Part shown: in pieces, positions 8,680 to 16,977 of the stretch
How positions within the stretch are numbered: position 1 is the stretch's first letter
Layout: every line of letters begins with the position of its first letter
NCBI GenBank assembly: GCA_022843805.1
Contig: JALHMY010000004.1
Coordinates: 62,001-126,000 of the forward strand
Origin: Fuerstiella sp.
Lineage (GTDB): Bacteria > Planctomycetota > Planctomycetia > Planctomycetales > Planctomycetaceae
Direction: 5' to 3'
DNA length: 64,000 nt
Program-made: the position numbers and the translations under genes
Notes under the pieces: generated by a model
Seen by the model: only the letters and a program-made list of their open reading frames with translations
Databases searched by the model: none
What the model was told of the DNA's origin: nothing

Positions 8680-8970
8680 CCTTGTGGAACCCTTTCAGGG
8701 TTCGGAGCGAACGAACATCACGAACCTCGGGTGCGCCGCTTCGCGTCGACCCCAGGCTTTGTTGTGAAACCCGTTCCGGGTTGAATCGCACTGTTTTTCA
8801 CTCGAAAAAAACGCTTCAAAGCGTTGCCTTAAAGGCCGACACAAGCTTGTGGTGACGATAGGCTCTGTCATCTGTGTCGACCCTTTGGGCCTTTCGTTCC
8901 ATCGGTCCATACGATTCCGGGGCCTGACGACCCCGGCAATGGTTGTGCCTGCCCTCCGGGCATACAACAA
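8680..8970. repeat. Series of short hairpins at roughly 60-80-bp spacing
   Basis: Consecutive small palindromes include AACCCTTTCAGGGTT, AACCCGTTCCGGGTT, ACGCTTCAAAGCGT, CCGGGGCCTGACGACCCCGG and GCCCTCCGGGC. They are separated by unrelated spacers. The stems differ in sequence but share a short stem and a 2-4-nt loop, as if structure rather than sequence were kept. No open frame crosses the region credibly. Confidence 0.65.
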
Positions 8971-9034
8971 AGGAAATTGACTTTAATAAAATCCGAACAG
9001 AATTCGAATCCGCCGGATTCACGGAGCCTTAAAA

Positions 9035-9355
9035 ATGCAGTTGCCGCGAGTTATCAGGACCTACCCGATCAGCACGTTCCTCATCGTGGTGTCCCCGGCA
9101 ATCTGGCTGTTCGGATTGTTGTCTGTCTGTATCGGGGCTTTTACCGACAACCCTCTTTTGTCCCAAAGCGCCGACTTAATGATCATGCTCGCGATGAAGT
9201 CGATGTTGCCTGTTGGGATCTGTAGCGCACTACAAAGCTGGCGATCGTCACGAGCCAGCAACCCACCTTCTGATTGCCACGACGTTGTCGAATTCCTGCT
9301 CGGCGCGTCCGCTTTTGTCATGATCATTCTTGGAGCAGTCTTTTTCAGTTATTGA
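9035..9355 (+). CDS. Small membrane protein, function unknown
   Basis: This 106-residue protein has three hydrophobic segments: STFLIVVSPAIWLFGLLSV near the N-terminus, a weaker one around MIMLAMKSMLPVGI, and VEFLLGASAFVMIILGAVFF at the end. A loop containing QSWRSSRASNPPS lies between the last two. GGAG sits eight bases before ATG 9035, a plausible ribosome site. No family is recognised. It stands alone between the hairpin-rich gap and a bidirectional terminator, so it is probably monocistronic. Some chance remains that it is fortuitous, but the regular hydrophobic pattern argues for a real inner-membrane protein. Confidence 0.6.
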   Translation: MQLPRVIRTYPISTFLIVVSPAIWLFGLLSVCIGAFTDNPLLSQSADLMIMLAMKSMLPVGICSALQSWRSSRASNPPSDCHDVVEFLLGASAFVMIILGAVFFSY

Positions 9356-9510
9356 ACGCTACTTTTCCGATTTAGGAACTGTCTCGAAATGAGTTCCCGA
9401 TGTTCGTGTACCCCGCAGGCAGAAGCGAGGACGATTCCCAATACAGCTCGCCGGAGGCTGATTCGGCTGATTCAACAACCGCAAATTCGTAGTCCGATGT
9501 ATCAACGAAA

Positions 9511-9544
9511 ACAGCCCCGTGAAACGTTAGTTTCACGGGGCTGT
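9511..9544. terminator. Bidirectional intrinsic terminator (tRNA-Asp side and 9035 gene side)
   Basis: A perfect 15-bp stem (ACAGCCCCGTGAAAC with its complement) and a 4-nt loop. On the plus strand it is followed by AATTTTTT; on the minus strand by TTTTCG. It can end transcription of tRNA-Asp on the minus strand and of the small membrane-protein gene on the plus strand. Confidence 0.85.
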
Positions 9545-9557
9545 AATTTTTTATAAA

Positions 9558-9631
<74 letters not shown>

Positions 9632-9644
9632 TCGTTCAGAGAAA

Positions 9645-9673
9645 AGGGTATCGAATTCGACTTCCCTTTTCAA
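9645..9673 (-). promoter_or_regulatory. Sigma70-like promoter of tRNA-Asp
   Basis: On the minus strand TTGAAA (9673-9668) and TACCCT (9650-9645) are separated by 17 bases, placing the start of transcription a few bases before the tRNA 5' end at 9631. Spacing and position fit a housekeeping promoter; the -10 is a weak match. Confidence 0.6.
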
Positions 9674-9757
9674 GTTACTCTTCGCCTGAATTTCGACAGT
9701 TGGGGTTCACACTTTTAGTGGAACTCGCAAATTTTGCGGTTCAGGGCGTAAATCGCG

Positions 9758-12178
9758 TTAGCGTCGAGGACGAGATCCGCGATCTCCCTGACCTGTACGA
9801 TCGCCACTGTTTCCTCCGCGTTCCGGACGTTCTCCGCCTGACCCGCCACGTTCAGTTCGCTCCGGACGACCTCCGGTCCGTTCACTTCCTCCGGCCCGCT
9901 CATTTCCTCGTTCCGGGCTTCTTTCACGATCCGGGCTTCGTTCGCGACGCTCACTGCCACGTTCGCGGTCCCCGCCACGTTCTGCGCCTCGTTCACGATC
10001 TGCGCCTCGTTCCGGGCTGCGTTCGCGATCACCAGTGCGTTCAGGCCCGCGTTCTCGATCGCCACTGCGTTCCGGTCGTTCACGTTCCGGGCGTTCAGCA
10101 CTGCGTTCCGGGCTTCGTTCGGTCGAACGTGGTGCACTCCGCTCGGGCGATCGCTGAGGAGCTCGTTCCGGCCGACGTTCTCCGGATCGCTCGCGTTCCG
10201 GCATCCGCTCGCGTTCCGGTAATCGCTCACGCTCGGGCATTCGTTCGGCAACCCGTTCAATATTCTGATGTTCGCGTTCGGGGCGTTCTGCAATCCGCTC
10301 GGGAGCACGTTCGGCAGTCCGAGGAGCACCTCGATCACCGCCTCGATCGGGCCCGCGTCCGCGATCACGACCGCCACCGCCGCCCGGACGTCCTCCGCGG
10401 CCCTGAGGCCGACGGTTGAAGTCTTCGGTTGGATGTTTTACAGCAAGGCAGCCGATCGCTTCTTCCCAGGTCGGGATATCCGCAAACTCGGCAGCAACCC
10501 GTGGAACTGCGGGTTCCGCTTCTCGCGAAGCGGCGGGCCGACGATCGTCACGACGTCCACGAGAAGGCTCATCAGATGTCCGTGCATGATCGGGCTTTCT
10601 GGCGGGTCGTTCACGACCGCCGGAATCGGCGCCGGCTTCGCGAGCACGTCCGGAGTCCCCGGCTGGTTCGGCTGAGCGTCCCCGACCTCGGCCTCGCCCC
10701 TGGCGACTTCGGGGAGCAACTTCTACGTCGGTATCGGCATCATCTTCCTCAATGTCAGCGAACAGGGTCCGATCGTCATCTTCTTCGTCTTCAACATCCT
10801 CATCGTCGAAATCGACAGGTTGTTCATTTCGAGCTGAGGGGCGATCCTTTGCGGCGGGTGCTGTGCGTTCATCATCCCTACCCCGTCCCCGACCTCGGCG
10901 ACCGCGCCTGCCACGACGTCGTCCTGCGGGCTTTTCTTCAGCATCCGCATCCACTGACTCGACATCTTCATCTTCATCGTCGTCGTCAGCCTCATCAGCC
11001 TCTTCCAGCACCGCTGCAAGAACATCGCTCACCGGATTGCGCTGCGCTTTAACGCTGGCAACGGAGACGCTCACGATGTCTTCCTGATCTTCTTCAAAAA
11101 GAATGTCAGTCAGATCGTCGTCATCTTCATCTTCATCACCAACATTTGCCAGCGGCTGTGAGGATGGCTGGGACTCTGCACCTTCCGATTTTCTTCGCCG
11201 ACCTCGCCCTCGGCCGCCTCGCCGACGAGGACGTCGACGTTTTCCGGTGCGGTCGCTGTCGTCGTCGCTGTCATCAGCCGAGCCGGATTCGGCAGCGACA
11301 TCAGATTCATCCAGCGCATCTTCCTCATCCGCGTCTTCATCGTCGAGTTCTGTTGCAGGCGAACTGGACTTACCAGCGTCTGCCCAGACCCAGCGATCAA
11401 GTTCTTCCCAGTAACTGTCGTCGGTACCAGATGCAGAACCAACTTTTTCCGGTGCCTTGCCTGGAGAGCCGACGGAAGCGTCGGCACTTGCTTTTGTGTG
11501 GGAAGACCTCGACGAGTTGCCACGCGACGGCGATTCGGAGACCCGTTCGGGCTTTGACTGCTCGGAGACAGCAGCGACCGGCCTCACGGGCTTTGGTGTG
11601 TCTTCCACCCGCGCCTTCACAGGAGCATCCCTGCGCGGAGCAACAGGGGCGTCGTCAAATACGAGGTCCTCGTCTTCTGCTTCGTCGTCAAATTCATCCT
11701 CATCATCGAACTCATCATCTGATTCAGCAACCATCTCTTCGTCTTCGAATTCTACCTCTTCCTCTTCTTCTTCGTCGTCTTCCTCATCATCATCGTCGTC
11801 GTCCTCGTCTTCTTCTTCATCATCATCGAAGTCGAAGTCTTCATCGTCCTCTTCTTCCTCGTACTCCTCGTCGTCTTCTTCATCTTCATCCGAGAAGATA
11901 ATCAGATCTTCAATATCTTCTTCGAACTGAATTGGCTGAGGTGCGCGGGCCGACGAACTGCCATCTCCCGCCTGTACGAGAACTTCGGACAGAGCCGTAT
12001 CGCCGGGCGAGCCCGATGCTTCCGTTGCGGATGCGGACTGGCCATCATCATATTCATCGAACAGCAGTTCCCCACCAATCGACGAGACATCCGCAGGGTT
12101 CAACCAGTTATACTGGTCGGCCAGCAGGTCTGTCTTTCCGGTCTTGTGTTTCAGCTGATCATCATCCTGTTTGGTCAT
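9758..12178 (-). CDS. Large acidic / RG-rich / ER-repeat low-complexity protein
   Basis: The 806 residues are almost entirely low complexity and arranged in blocks. Residues 1-90 are ordinary (MTKQDDDQLKHKTGKTDLLA). Residues 90-200 are nearly pure Asp/Glu. Two arginine-glycine patches follow (RRRPRRRGGRGRGRRR and GRRRGRRGRRGRGRGR), separated by further acidic runs. A short ordered-looking motif FADIPTWEEAIGCLA lies near residues 563-577. A tail of about 210 residues is rich in ERSPERS/GDRERG-type repeats and ends in PRR. RG patches bind RNA in many proteins, and acidic blocks next to them can self-associate; that is inference. The motif before the tail may be the conserved part of a planctomycete family. 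No signal peptide. It is divergent from the GTPase at 12313 across 134 bp. Confidence 0.8.
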   Translation of the reverse strand: MTKQDDDQLKHKTGKTDLLADQYNWLNPADVSSIGGELLFDEYDDGQSASATEASGSPGDTALSEVLVQAGDGSSSARAPQPIQFEEDIEDLIIFSDEDEEDDEEYEEEEDDEDFDFDDDEEEDEDDDDDDEEDDEEEEEEVEFEDEEMVAESDDEFDDEDEFDDEAEDEDLVFDDAPVAPRRDAPVKARVEDTPKPVRPVAAVSEQSKPERVSESPSRGNSSRSSHTKASADASVGSPGKAPEKVGSASGTDDSYWEELDRWVWADAGKSSSPATELDDEDADEEDALDESDVAAESGSADDSDDDSDRTGKRRRPRRRGGRGRGRRRKSEGAESQPSSQPLANVGDEDEDDDDLTDILFEEDQEDIVSVSVASVKAQRNPVSDVLAAVLEEADEADDDDEDEDVESVDADAEEKPAGRRRGRRGRRGRGRGRDDERTAPAAKDRPSARNEQPVDFDDEDVEDEEDDDRTLFADIEEDDADTDVEVAPRSRQGRGRGRGRSAEPAGDSGRAREAGADSGGRERPARKPDHARTSDEPSRGRRDDRRPAASREAEPAVPRVAAEFADIPTWEEAIGCLAVKHPTEDFNRRPQGRGGRPGGGGGRDRGRGPDRGGDRGAPRTAERAPERIAERPEREHQNIERVAERMPERERLPERERMPERERSGERRPERAPQRSPERSAPRSTERSPERSAERPERERPERSGDRERGPERTGDRERSPERGADRERGAERGGDRERGSERRERSPDRERSPERGNERAGGSERTGGRPERTERGGSGGERPERGGNSGDRTGQGDRGSRPRR

Positions 12179-12312
12179 TTGTATTACGTCTTTTCAGAGA
12201 TTTTCGAATGCTTTTCCGTAGAAAGGCTATCCCGGAATCACTCAGATTGCAATCCGTCGGCGTTTCCGGGACAAATTCCTTTCCACATTCAACACGGGTG
12301 CCTTAACAGTCA

Positions 12313-13437
12313 GTGATCGTTGTGCAAATTTCCGAAAATAAAATCCCGGTCAACCTGATCACCGGCTTTCTGGGGGCGGGGAAAACGACTGCCCTGCAGT
12401 CTTTGCTGAAACAGCGGCCCGCCAATGAACGCTGGGCCATCCTTGTGAATGAGTACGGAATGGTTTCGCTGGACCATATCCTGCTGAACGACTCGGATGA
12501 TGAAAATGGATCCTCGGAGGAAAACGGGGTTCACGTAGATGAGCTCGCCGGTGGATGCTTTTGCTGCTCCCTTTCGATGGCGCTTCCTCTGGCAATCGCC
12601 AGGATGATTCGAAAAACCAGGCCTCATCGCATCCTTCTGGAGCCGACGGGGTCCGGCCATCCCGCGTCAGTGATTGATTTGCTGAGAACCGGGCGACTTT
12701 CTGAAGTACTTCAGCTGAAAACCACCATTTGCCTTGTGGATCCCCGCGACTACCTGAATCCGCGGATTACGAATTCAGAGGTATTTCAGGATCAGATTCA
12801 GATGGCGGATGTGGTTGCAATCAATTTTACAGACAAATGTTCGGTGGAACAGATCCGGGAGTGTCGTAAATTTGCTGAATCTCAGGATCCGCCCAAGCTG
12901 ATTATCGCGGAAACATCGTTTGGTGAGCTGCAGGTGGAATGGCTGGATCTGGATGATCTGATAATCCGTCCTCCTTTTTTCCCCGAAGCTCATCAGCATG
13001 CCGCAGTTCCGGCACAAGCAGCAGATGGTTCTGTGGCAGAAAGTTCTATGGTAGTGCAGGGTCCCGACCTGCAATCACCTTTTTCGTCCACCATTGCTTT
13101 GCCGAGCCGCCCGATTGGGGGAAAACCTGTTCGATTTGAGAATGAAGGACTGAATCAAATCGCCTGCGGCTGGATTTTTGCTGCGGACGATGTCTTCCGC
13201 CGAAATGATCTCTGGGACTTTCTTGGCAGTCTTCAGTCTGTTCTGCGGCTGAAAGGCGTTTTTCATTGTGAGGATGACTGGTGGAGTATTCAGCGACGTG
13301 GCCGGGACACCAGTGTCAGGCGTACCGCTTATCGCCGGGACAGCCGCATCGAGATCATTGCTGAAGCAAAGAACCTTGACTGGAATCTGATCGAACAACA
13401 ACTGCAGCAATGTTTGCTTTCCATGAAAGCGTCTTAA
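12313..13437 (+). CDS. CobW/COG0523 family G3E GTPase, putative metal chaperone
   Basis: Walker A GFLGAGKT lies at residues 18-25, followed by NEYG and the family metal-binding CxCC in GGCFCCS (C82, C84, C85). LEPTGSGHP follows, as in the EPTGxGHP subgroup. These proteins deliver zinc, cobalt or another metal to client enzymes using GTP. The guanine-specificity motif NKxD appears as NFTD (N171-D174), so nucleotide specificity may be altered. The C-terminal part (RLKGVFHCEDDWWSIQRRG) matches the CobW C-terminal domain. Start is GTG 12313. No Zur-type operator was recognised in the divergent promoter region. The gene sits alone, followed by a MITE-like element. Confidence 0.88.
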   Translation: MIVVQISENKIPVNLITGFLGAGKTTALQSLLKQRPANERWAILVNEYGMVSLDHILLNDSDDENGSSEENGVHVDELAGGCFCCSLSMALPLAIARMIRKTRPHRILLEPTGSGHPASVIDLLRTGRLSEVLQLKTTICLVDPRDYLNPRITNSEVFQDQIQMADVVAINFTDKCSVEQIRECRKFAESQDPPKLIIAETSFGELQVEWLDLDDLIIRPPFFPEAHQHAAVPAQAADGSVAESSMVVQGPDLQSPFSSTIALPSRPIGGKPVRFENEGLNQIACGWIFAADDVFRRNDLWDFLGSLQSVLRLKGVFHCEDDWWSIQRRGRDTSVRRTAYRRDSRIEIIAEAKNLDWNLIEQQLQQCLLSMKAS

Positions 13438-13463
13438 CCGAACACCAGCAGCCTGGACTTTTA

Positions 13464-13719
13464 GAACCCCTAACAAAACCTCCGTGGCCGCGTTGTGTCG
13501 AGAGTGGTTGAGCTGCAAGGAAGAGCGACGAGGCGACAAATGTCGTCGAGGAGTGATGACGCCGCAGATCGACCGCTCTCGACACAACCCTCCGGGGCGT
13601 TTGTGGTTGCGTCTCAGGCTTCGGCATTCGTCATCGACGGGGTGTCCCGTCTCTTCCTCACTCCTTGCCTGGAACGCAACCACAAACGTCGCGGCTCACG
13701 CAGGTTTTGTTAGGGGTTC
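13464..13719. mobile_element. MITE-like element, 256 bp, flanked by TTA on both sides
   Basis: The ends GAACCCCTAACAAAACCT and AGGTTTTGTTAGGGGTTC are perfect inverted repeats. TTA precedes the left end (13461-13463) and follows the right end (13720-13722), consistent with a 3-bp target duplication of the TNA type seen with the IS1031 group of IS5-family elements. Inside are two more perfect inverted pairs: 13492-13504 with 13576-13588, and 13598-13612 with 13674-13688. The whole can therefore fold as a stem with two side arms. No transposase is encoded, so it would depend on one elsewhere in the genome. Together with the leader of the desaturase it fills the gap 13438-14043. Confidence 0.85.
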
Positions 13720-14043
13720 TTAGAACCTTCCGGGAAAACCCGGCGGTACCAGTCGCGCAGATTGCGGAAGGTGCCCATTCTGCCATTGCTCAGGTTTGTT
13801 TCTCAGGAATCGGAACTGTCGCTCAGGTGGATATTGCGGTTGTAAGTGCCTTTGGAGAAAAGACTTACGATTGTGACAGTTCTTTGACAACGGTTTGACG
13901 ACTGCAGGACGGTGTGGGATTGTGAGGATCCGATATCGACCGTACTGTTGATCATCTCGGACGAAAAGCCCGGGCGTGCTTCTTTGATGGGCACACGTTT
14001 TGTCGAATCCACCTGAAGCCTCATAGGGAAGAGAGAATCATCC

Positions 14044-15066
14044 ATGAGCGGTACGATCGCAACTCTGGCGATTCCTGATCGACTTCTATCGCCAGCTGAA
14101 CTCAAAAAGCAACAAACTCAGGCCGATACACAGGTTCTGGTAAATGCGTTTCATAAGGACCAGTTGCGCTGGTCTAATGTCGACTGGATTGTGAGTGGGT
14201 TTCTGATTTTCGTCCATTTGGGCGCACTTGCCGCTCCTTTCTTCTTTTCATGGACGGGTCTGGCCGTATGTGTGGCTCTGCACTGGCTGACCTGCAGTGT
14301 GGGGATTTGTCTCGGATATCATCGCTATCTGGCTCACAAATCGATGAAGCTGCGATCACCGGCTGAGTTTTTTGTGCTGATGTGCGGGTGTCTGTCGGGA
14401 GAAGGCTCACCGCTGACATGGGCGGCCACGCATCGACTGCATCACCATAAATCGGACCAGGAAGGTGATCCTCATTCTCCGATCACGGTCGGACCGTGGT
14501 GGTCTCACATTCTCTGGCTGTTCCCCAAACGTACGACTGAGGCCGGACGAGTGCTGTTTCGACGGTATGTGCCGGAACTCGTTGATCGGCCAATGATGAA
14601 CTTCTTTGAAAAGACATTTGCGCTGTGGCTGTGGGGCAGTGGTCTCGTATTGCTCGGTATCGGCTGGTCTTTGGGTGGCTGGCAGATGGGCGTTTCGCTG
14701 CTGGTCTGGGGGATGTGCGTGCGAATGGTAGCTGCTTATCACAGCACATGGTTCGTGAACTCCGCCACTCACCTGTGGGGATATCGCAATTATGACACTC
14801 GCGACCATTCCCGAAATCTTTGGTGGGTCGCAATTCTTGCTTACGGCGAGGGCTGGCACAACAATCACCATGCCCATCCCAGTGTTGCTCCGGCGGGGCA
14901 CAAATGGTGGGAAGTGGATATTACGTGGTGGTCGATCAGACTGCTGCGAGCCACCGGCCTTGCTTATGACGTGAAGGATCGGCTGCCAAAAGGACGTCAG
15001 GCCGATGAAAGCGCGGACGCTGAGCTCGACGGAATGACAGCAACAATCACAGACGTGGCTGCCTGA
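14044..15066 (+). CDS. Fatty acid desaturase (acyl-CoA delta-9 type)
   Basis: All three histidine boxes of membrane di-iron desaturases are present: HRYLAH (H93-H98), HRLHH (H130-H134) and HNNHH (H272-H276), with further conserved text GDPHSPI and WWVAILAYGEGWHNN. Hydrophobic pairs around residues 55-90 and 200-240 supply the membrane hairpins. Enzymes of this kind insert a double bond into saturated acyl chains using O2 and electrons from a ferredoxin or cytochrome b5-like donor, adjusting membrane fluidity. GGGAAGAGAGA precedes ATG 14044. It converges on the response regulator gene; the palindrome GCCTGATCAGGC (15061-15072) overlaps its stop codon. The electron donor is not nearby. Confidence 0.92.
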   Translation: MSGTIATLAIPDRLLSPAELKKQQTQADTQVLVNAFHKDQLRWSNVDWIVSGFLIFVHLGALAAPFFFSWTGLAVCVALHWLTCSVGICLGYHRYLAHKSMKLRSPAEFFVLMCGCLSGEGSPLTWAATHRLHHHKSDQEGDPHSPITVGPWWSHILWLFPKRTTEAGRVLFRRYVPELVDRPMMNFFEKTFALWLWGSGLVLLGIGWSLGGWQMGVSLLVWGMCVRMVAAYHSTWFVNSATHLWGYRNYDTRDHSRNLWWVAILAYGEGWHNNHHAHPSVAPAGHKWWEVDITWWSIRLLRATGLAYDVKDRLPKGRQADESADAELDGMTATITDVAA

Positions 15067-15084
15067 TCAGGCAGATTCGGGCGA

Positions 15085-15534
15085 TTAGTCGTCGGGTGAA
15101 GAAACCCCAAGCTGTTCGTTCACATCGTACCGGGTAACCAGTGCACTGTAGGCAGTGACCAGTGCACTGGATACCGTGGAAACCAGCTGGCGTCTCATCA
15201 CCGGCTTTTTCAGTACGGAGTATGCATGGGCATTCTGAGCGTCCCGGCGAAGTTCTTCGCTGGTATCCGACGTGATCAGGATGCAAGGCCTGATGGCGTC
15301 CATCTGCTTTAGCACTCGCAGAGTATCCAGACCGGTCATGACATGCATATGCATGTCCAGCAAAACAATGTCAATTCGTTTGCGCTGCACCACTTCAACC
15401 GCTTCTTCGCCGGATTCTGCTTCGTGCAGCTGCAAAAGCGGACGGTCTTCCAGGACTTCACGCAGTACTTCTCTGAATGCCCGACTGTCGTCGGCGATCA
15501 GCAGCTGAAATGGTTTTTCGATCTTATTGACCAT
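15085..15534 (-). CDS. Single-domain response regulator (CheY-like)
   Basis: The 149-residue protein is essentially one receiver domain. The acidic pocket D15/D16 (IADDSRAF), the phospho-acceptor D60 in VLLDMHMH, T/S in LITSDTS and the lysine in VLKKP (about K109-110) are all present, so it should be phosphorylated by a histidine kinase. No output domain follows; the last 30 residues are a tail (YDVNEQLGVSSPDD). No kinase gene is adjacent; the nearest is the hybrid kinase at 33.9 kb. It could act as a phosphate sink, a phosphorelay intermediate or a protein-binding switch. It is convergent with the desaturase. Confidence 0.9.
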   Translation of the reverse strand: MVNKIEKPFQLLIADDSRAFREVLREVLEDRPLLQLHEAESGEEAVEVVQRKRIDIVLLDMHMHVMTGLDTLRVLKQMDAIRPCILITSDTSEELRRDAQNAHAYSVLKKPVMRRQLVSTVSSALVTAYSALVTRYDVNEQLGVSSPDD

Positions 15535-15666
15535 ACGAAGAACCTATCTGTCCCTGAACAGTTACGGCGATCGGCCGACGGGCATCCCTGCACTCTCAGA
15601 GATCGTTAAAGACACGAAACTCTGCCGTAACTCTGCAGTGTGTCCAATTGTTTGAGAAAATTCCAG

Positions 15667-16965
15667 TCATTTTTTAGATTGGTTCAGTGTGGGGTCAGGC
15701 GTCGACAGCTCGTTCAGCTCTTCGCAGTCCGGATGTGTTTTACGCCAGTTTTCCCAGAATTCCGCCGGTGTCGTCTTTCGCCATAGTGCAAGAGAGTTGC
15801 CGACGTGCGAATAAAAAGTGTAATTTTCTTCAATGACTTCCTGCGGCGTCATCAGAACATCTTCGATCGCCCAGTCAGCCGCCCGGACCACCTGGCTGCG
15901 GTCCGGATGCAGCGATGGAGGGGCAATTGCCAGCCATTCCAGATGATGGCCCGTTGAAATTACCCGCGACTTCTTCTTTTCGGCCGGGTCAGTTTTTGCC
16001 GCAGCCTCGGCACCTTCCGTCCAGTTTGGCGGCCAGGATCCGTCTGGCGACTGGGCCGCGACGATCAGGTCGCGGACGTCGGTCAGATAGGCCATTATTC
16101 GGGCCTCGGTTTCATCTGACACAATTTGATCTCCGTACTGTTCATCCAGTCGAAGCAGCACCATCAGCGAGTAAACTCGGTGGGTTCCCAGACAGACACC
16201 ATGCTTTTTATGGTTTCGCATCAGTCGATCGGCGAGCAGGTCAAAGCTCAGTCGTCGTCCCTGCCCATTGTGCCATTCGACGGTTTGCTGAGGAGCCAGC
16301 CAGAAGCCAAACGCCATGACGGACCATTCTGTTTCTCGCTCATCCAGCTGGAAATCCCGCATCGCCTGAGTCAGCACATCTCGAAAATGCAGTGAGCGGC
16401 GAGGCGTGAATACCGGGCGATCCAGTGAAACACCGGCTTCTGTCAGGCTGGCCAGTAAGTGATCGTGGTGGACACTGGCGGAGCGATCTGAACCCCAGCG
16501 AATGGAGATGCCATCAGAACCGGGCTGCAGGATCGGGTCCGAATCGGCTCCCCAGGATTCCCGATACTTTGATGTATCAGTGAGAAACTCACGCATCTGC
16601 GGGCCGGAAATGAGACCGGGGTCCGTAAATTCAATTTTGTCGCCCCAGATTCGCAGTGCATGTTCAATATAGTTGGGCCGCATCTGATTTCGACTGAAGC
16701 GTGGGAGCACTTTCTTCAGCACTGCGGCCAGTTCTTCATCGGACACGACATTTGGATCATCGTAGAGTGATGCAATTCTTATTGGGTCATTGCTCTCGAT
16801 CCTGACATCGAGTGTGACCGGCTTATTTGAAAGTCGGGCAATGACTTCGCTCTGGCGATAATCCGGCAGCAGCATCCATGAAATCAGGAAGGCACCGGCG
16901 GCACACACCTGTGTGAGCACGACCATTCGGAAAGACACTCGCCCATTTCTGTTCAGCAAAGTCAT
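15667..16965 (-). CDS. Membrane-anchored protein with possible alpha/alpha-barrel fold, unknown function
   Basis: A single N-terminal membrane anchor (VVLTQVCAAGAFLISWMLL) is followed by about 400 exported residues. In the second half, QSPDGSWPPNW resembles the QxxxGxW turn of terpene-cyclase-like alpha/alpha barrels, and STGHHLEWLAIAPPSLHP and YTFYSHVGNSLALW also recall such helical-barrel proteins. No catalytic residues can be named. The gene lies 12 bp downstream of the polytopic membrane protein gene at 16978-18576 on the same strand, so the two are almost certainly cotranscribed and may work together in the envelope. Treat as hypothetical. Confidence 0.72.
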   Translation of the reverse strand: MTLLNRNGRVSFRMVVLTQVCAAGAFLISWMLLPDYRQSEVIARLSNKPVTLDVRIESNDPIRIASLYDDPNVVSDEELAAVLKKVLPRFSRNQMRPNYIEHALRIWGDKIEFTDPGLISGPQMREFLTDTSKYRESWGADSDPILQPGSDGISIRWGSDRSASVHHDHLLASLTEAGVSLDRPVFTPRRSLHFRDVLTQAMRDFQLDERETEWSVMAFGFWLAPQQTVEWHNGQGRRLSFDLLADRLMRNHKKHGVCLGTHRVYSLMVLLRLDEQYGDQIVSDETEARIMAYLTDVRDLIVAAQSPDGSWPPNWTEGAEAAAKTDPAEKKKSRVISTGHHLEWLAIAPPSLHPDRSQVVRAADWAIEDVLMTPQEVIEENYTFYSHVGNSLALWRKTTPAEFWENWRKTHPDCEELNELSTPDPTLNQSKK

Positions 16966-16977
16966 TGGAACTGTCCG

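Larger units (their letters stand above)
7433..9034. other. 1.6-kb intergenic region rich in hairpins, no convincing gene
   Basis: No frame here has the composition of a protein. The longest plus-strand frame (7802-8314) runs through palindromes. On the minus strand, 7931-8131 reads VRDKIIEDLWKQVAMQAEQI, which could be the relic of a real gene, but it runs into a palindrome and has no partner. The structured parts are listed separately: small hairpins at 7912-7987, a nested inverted repeat at 8497-8641 and serial hairpins at 8680-8970. Confidence 0.7.

Noticed and set aside
9700-10419. 239-residue plus-strand ORF rich in Arg/His/Val
   Set aside because: It is the shadow of the ER-repeat tail of the minus-strand protein; the repetitive codons keep other frames open.
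11457-11930. Poly-serine ORF on the plus strand
   Set aside because: It is the reverse complement of the Asp/Glu-coding tract, not an independent protein.
13840-13930. Possible TTGACA promoter box upstream of the desaturase
   Set aside because: A TTGACA-like hexamer is present but no acceptable -10 lies at the right distance.
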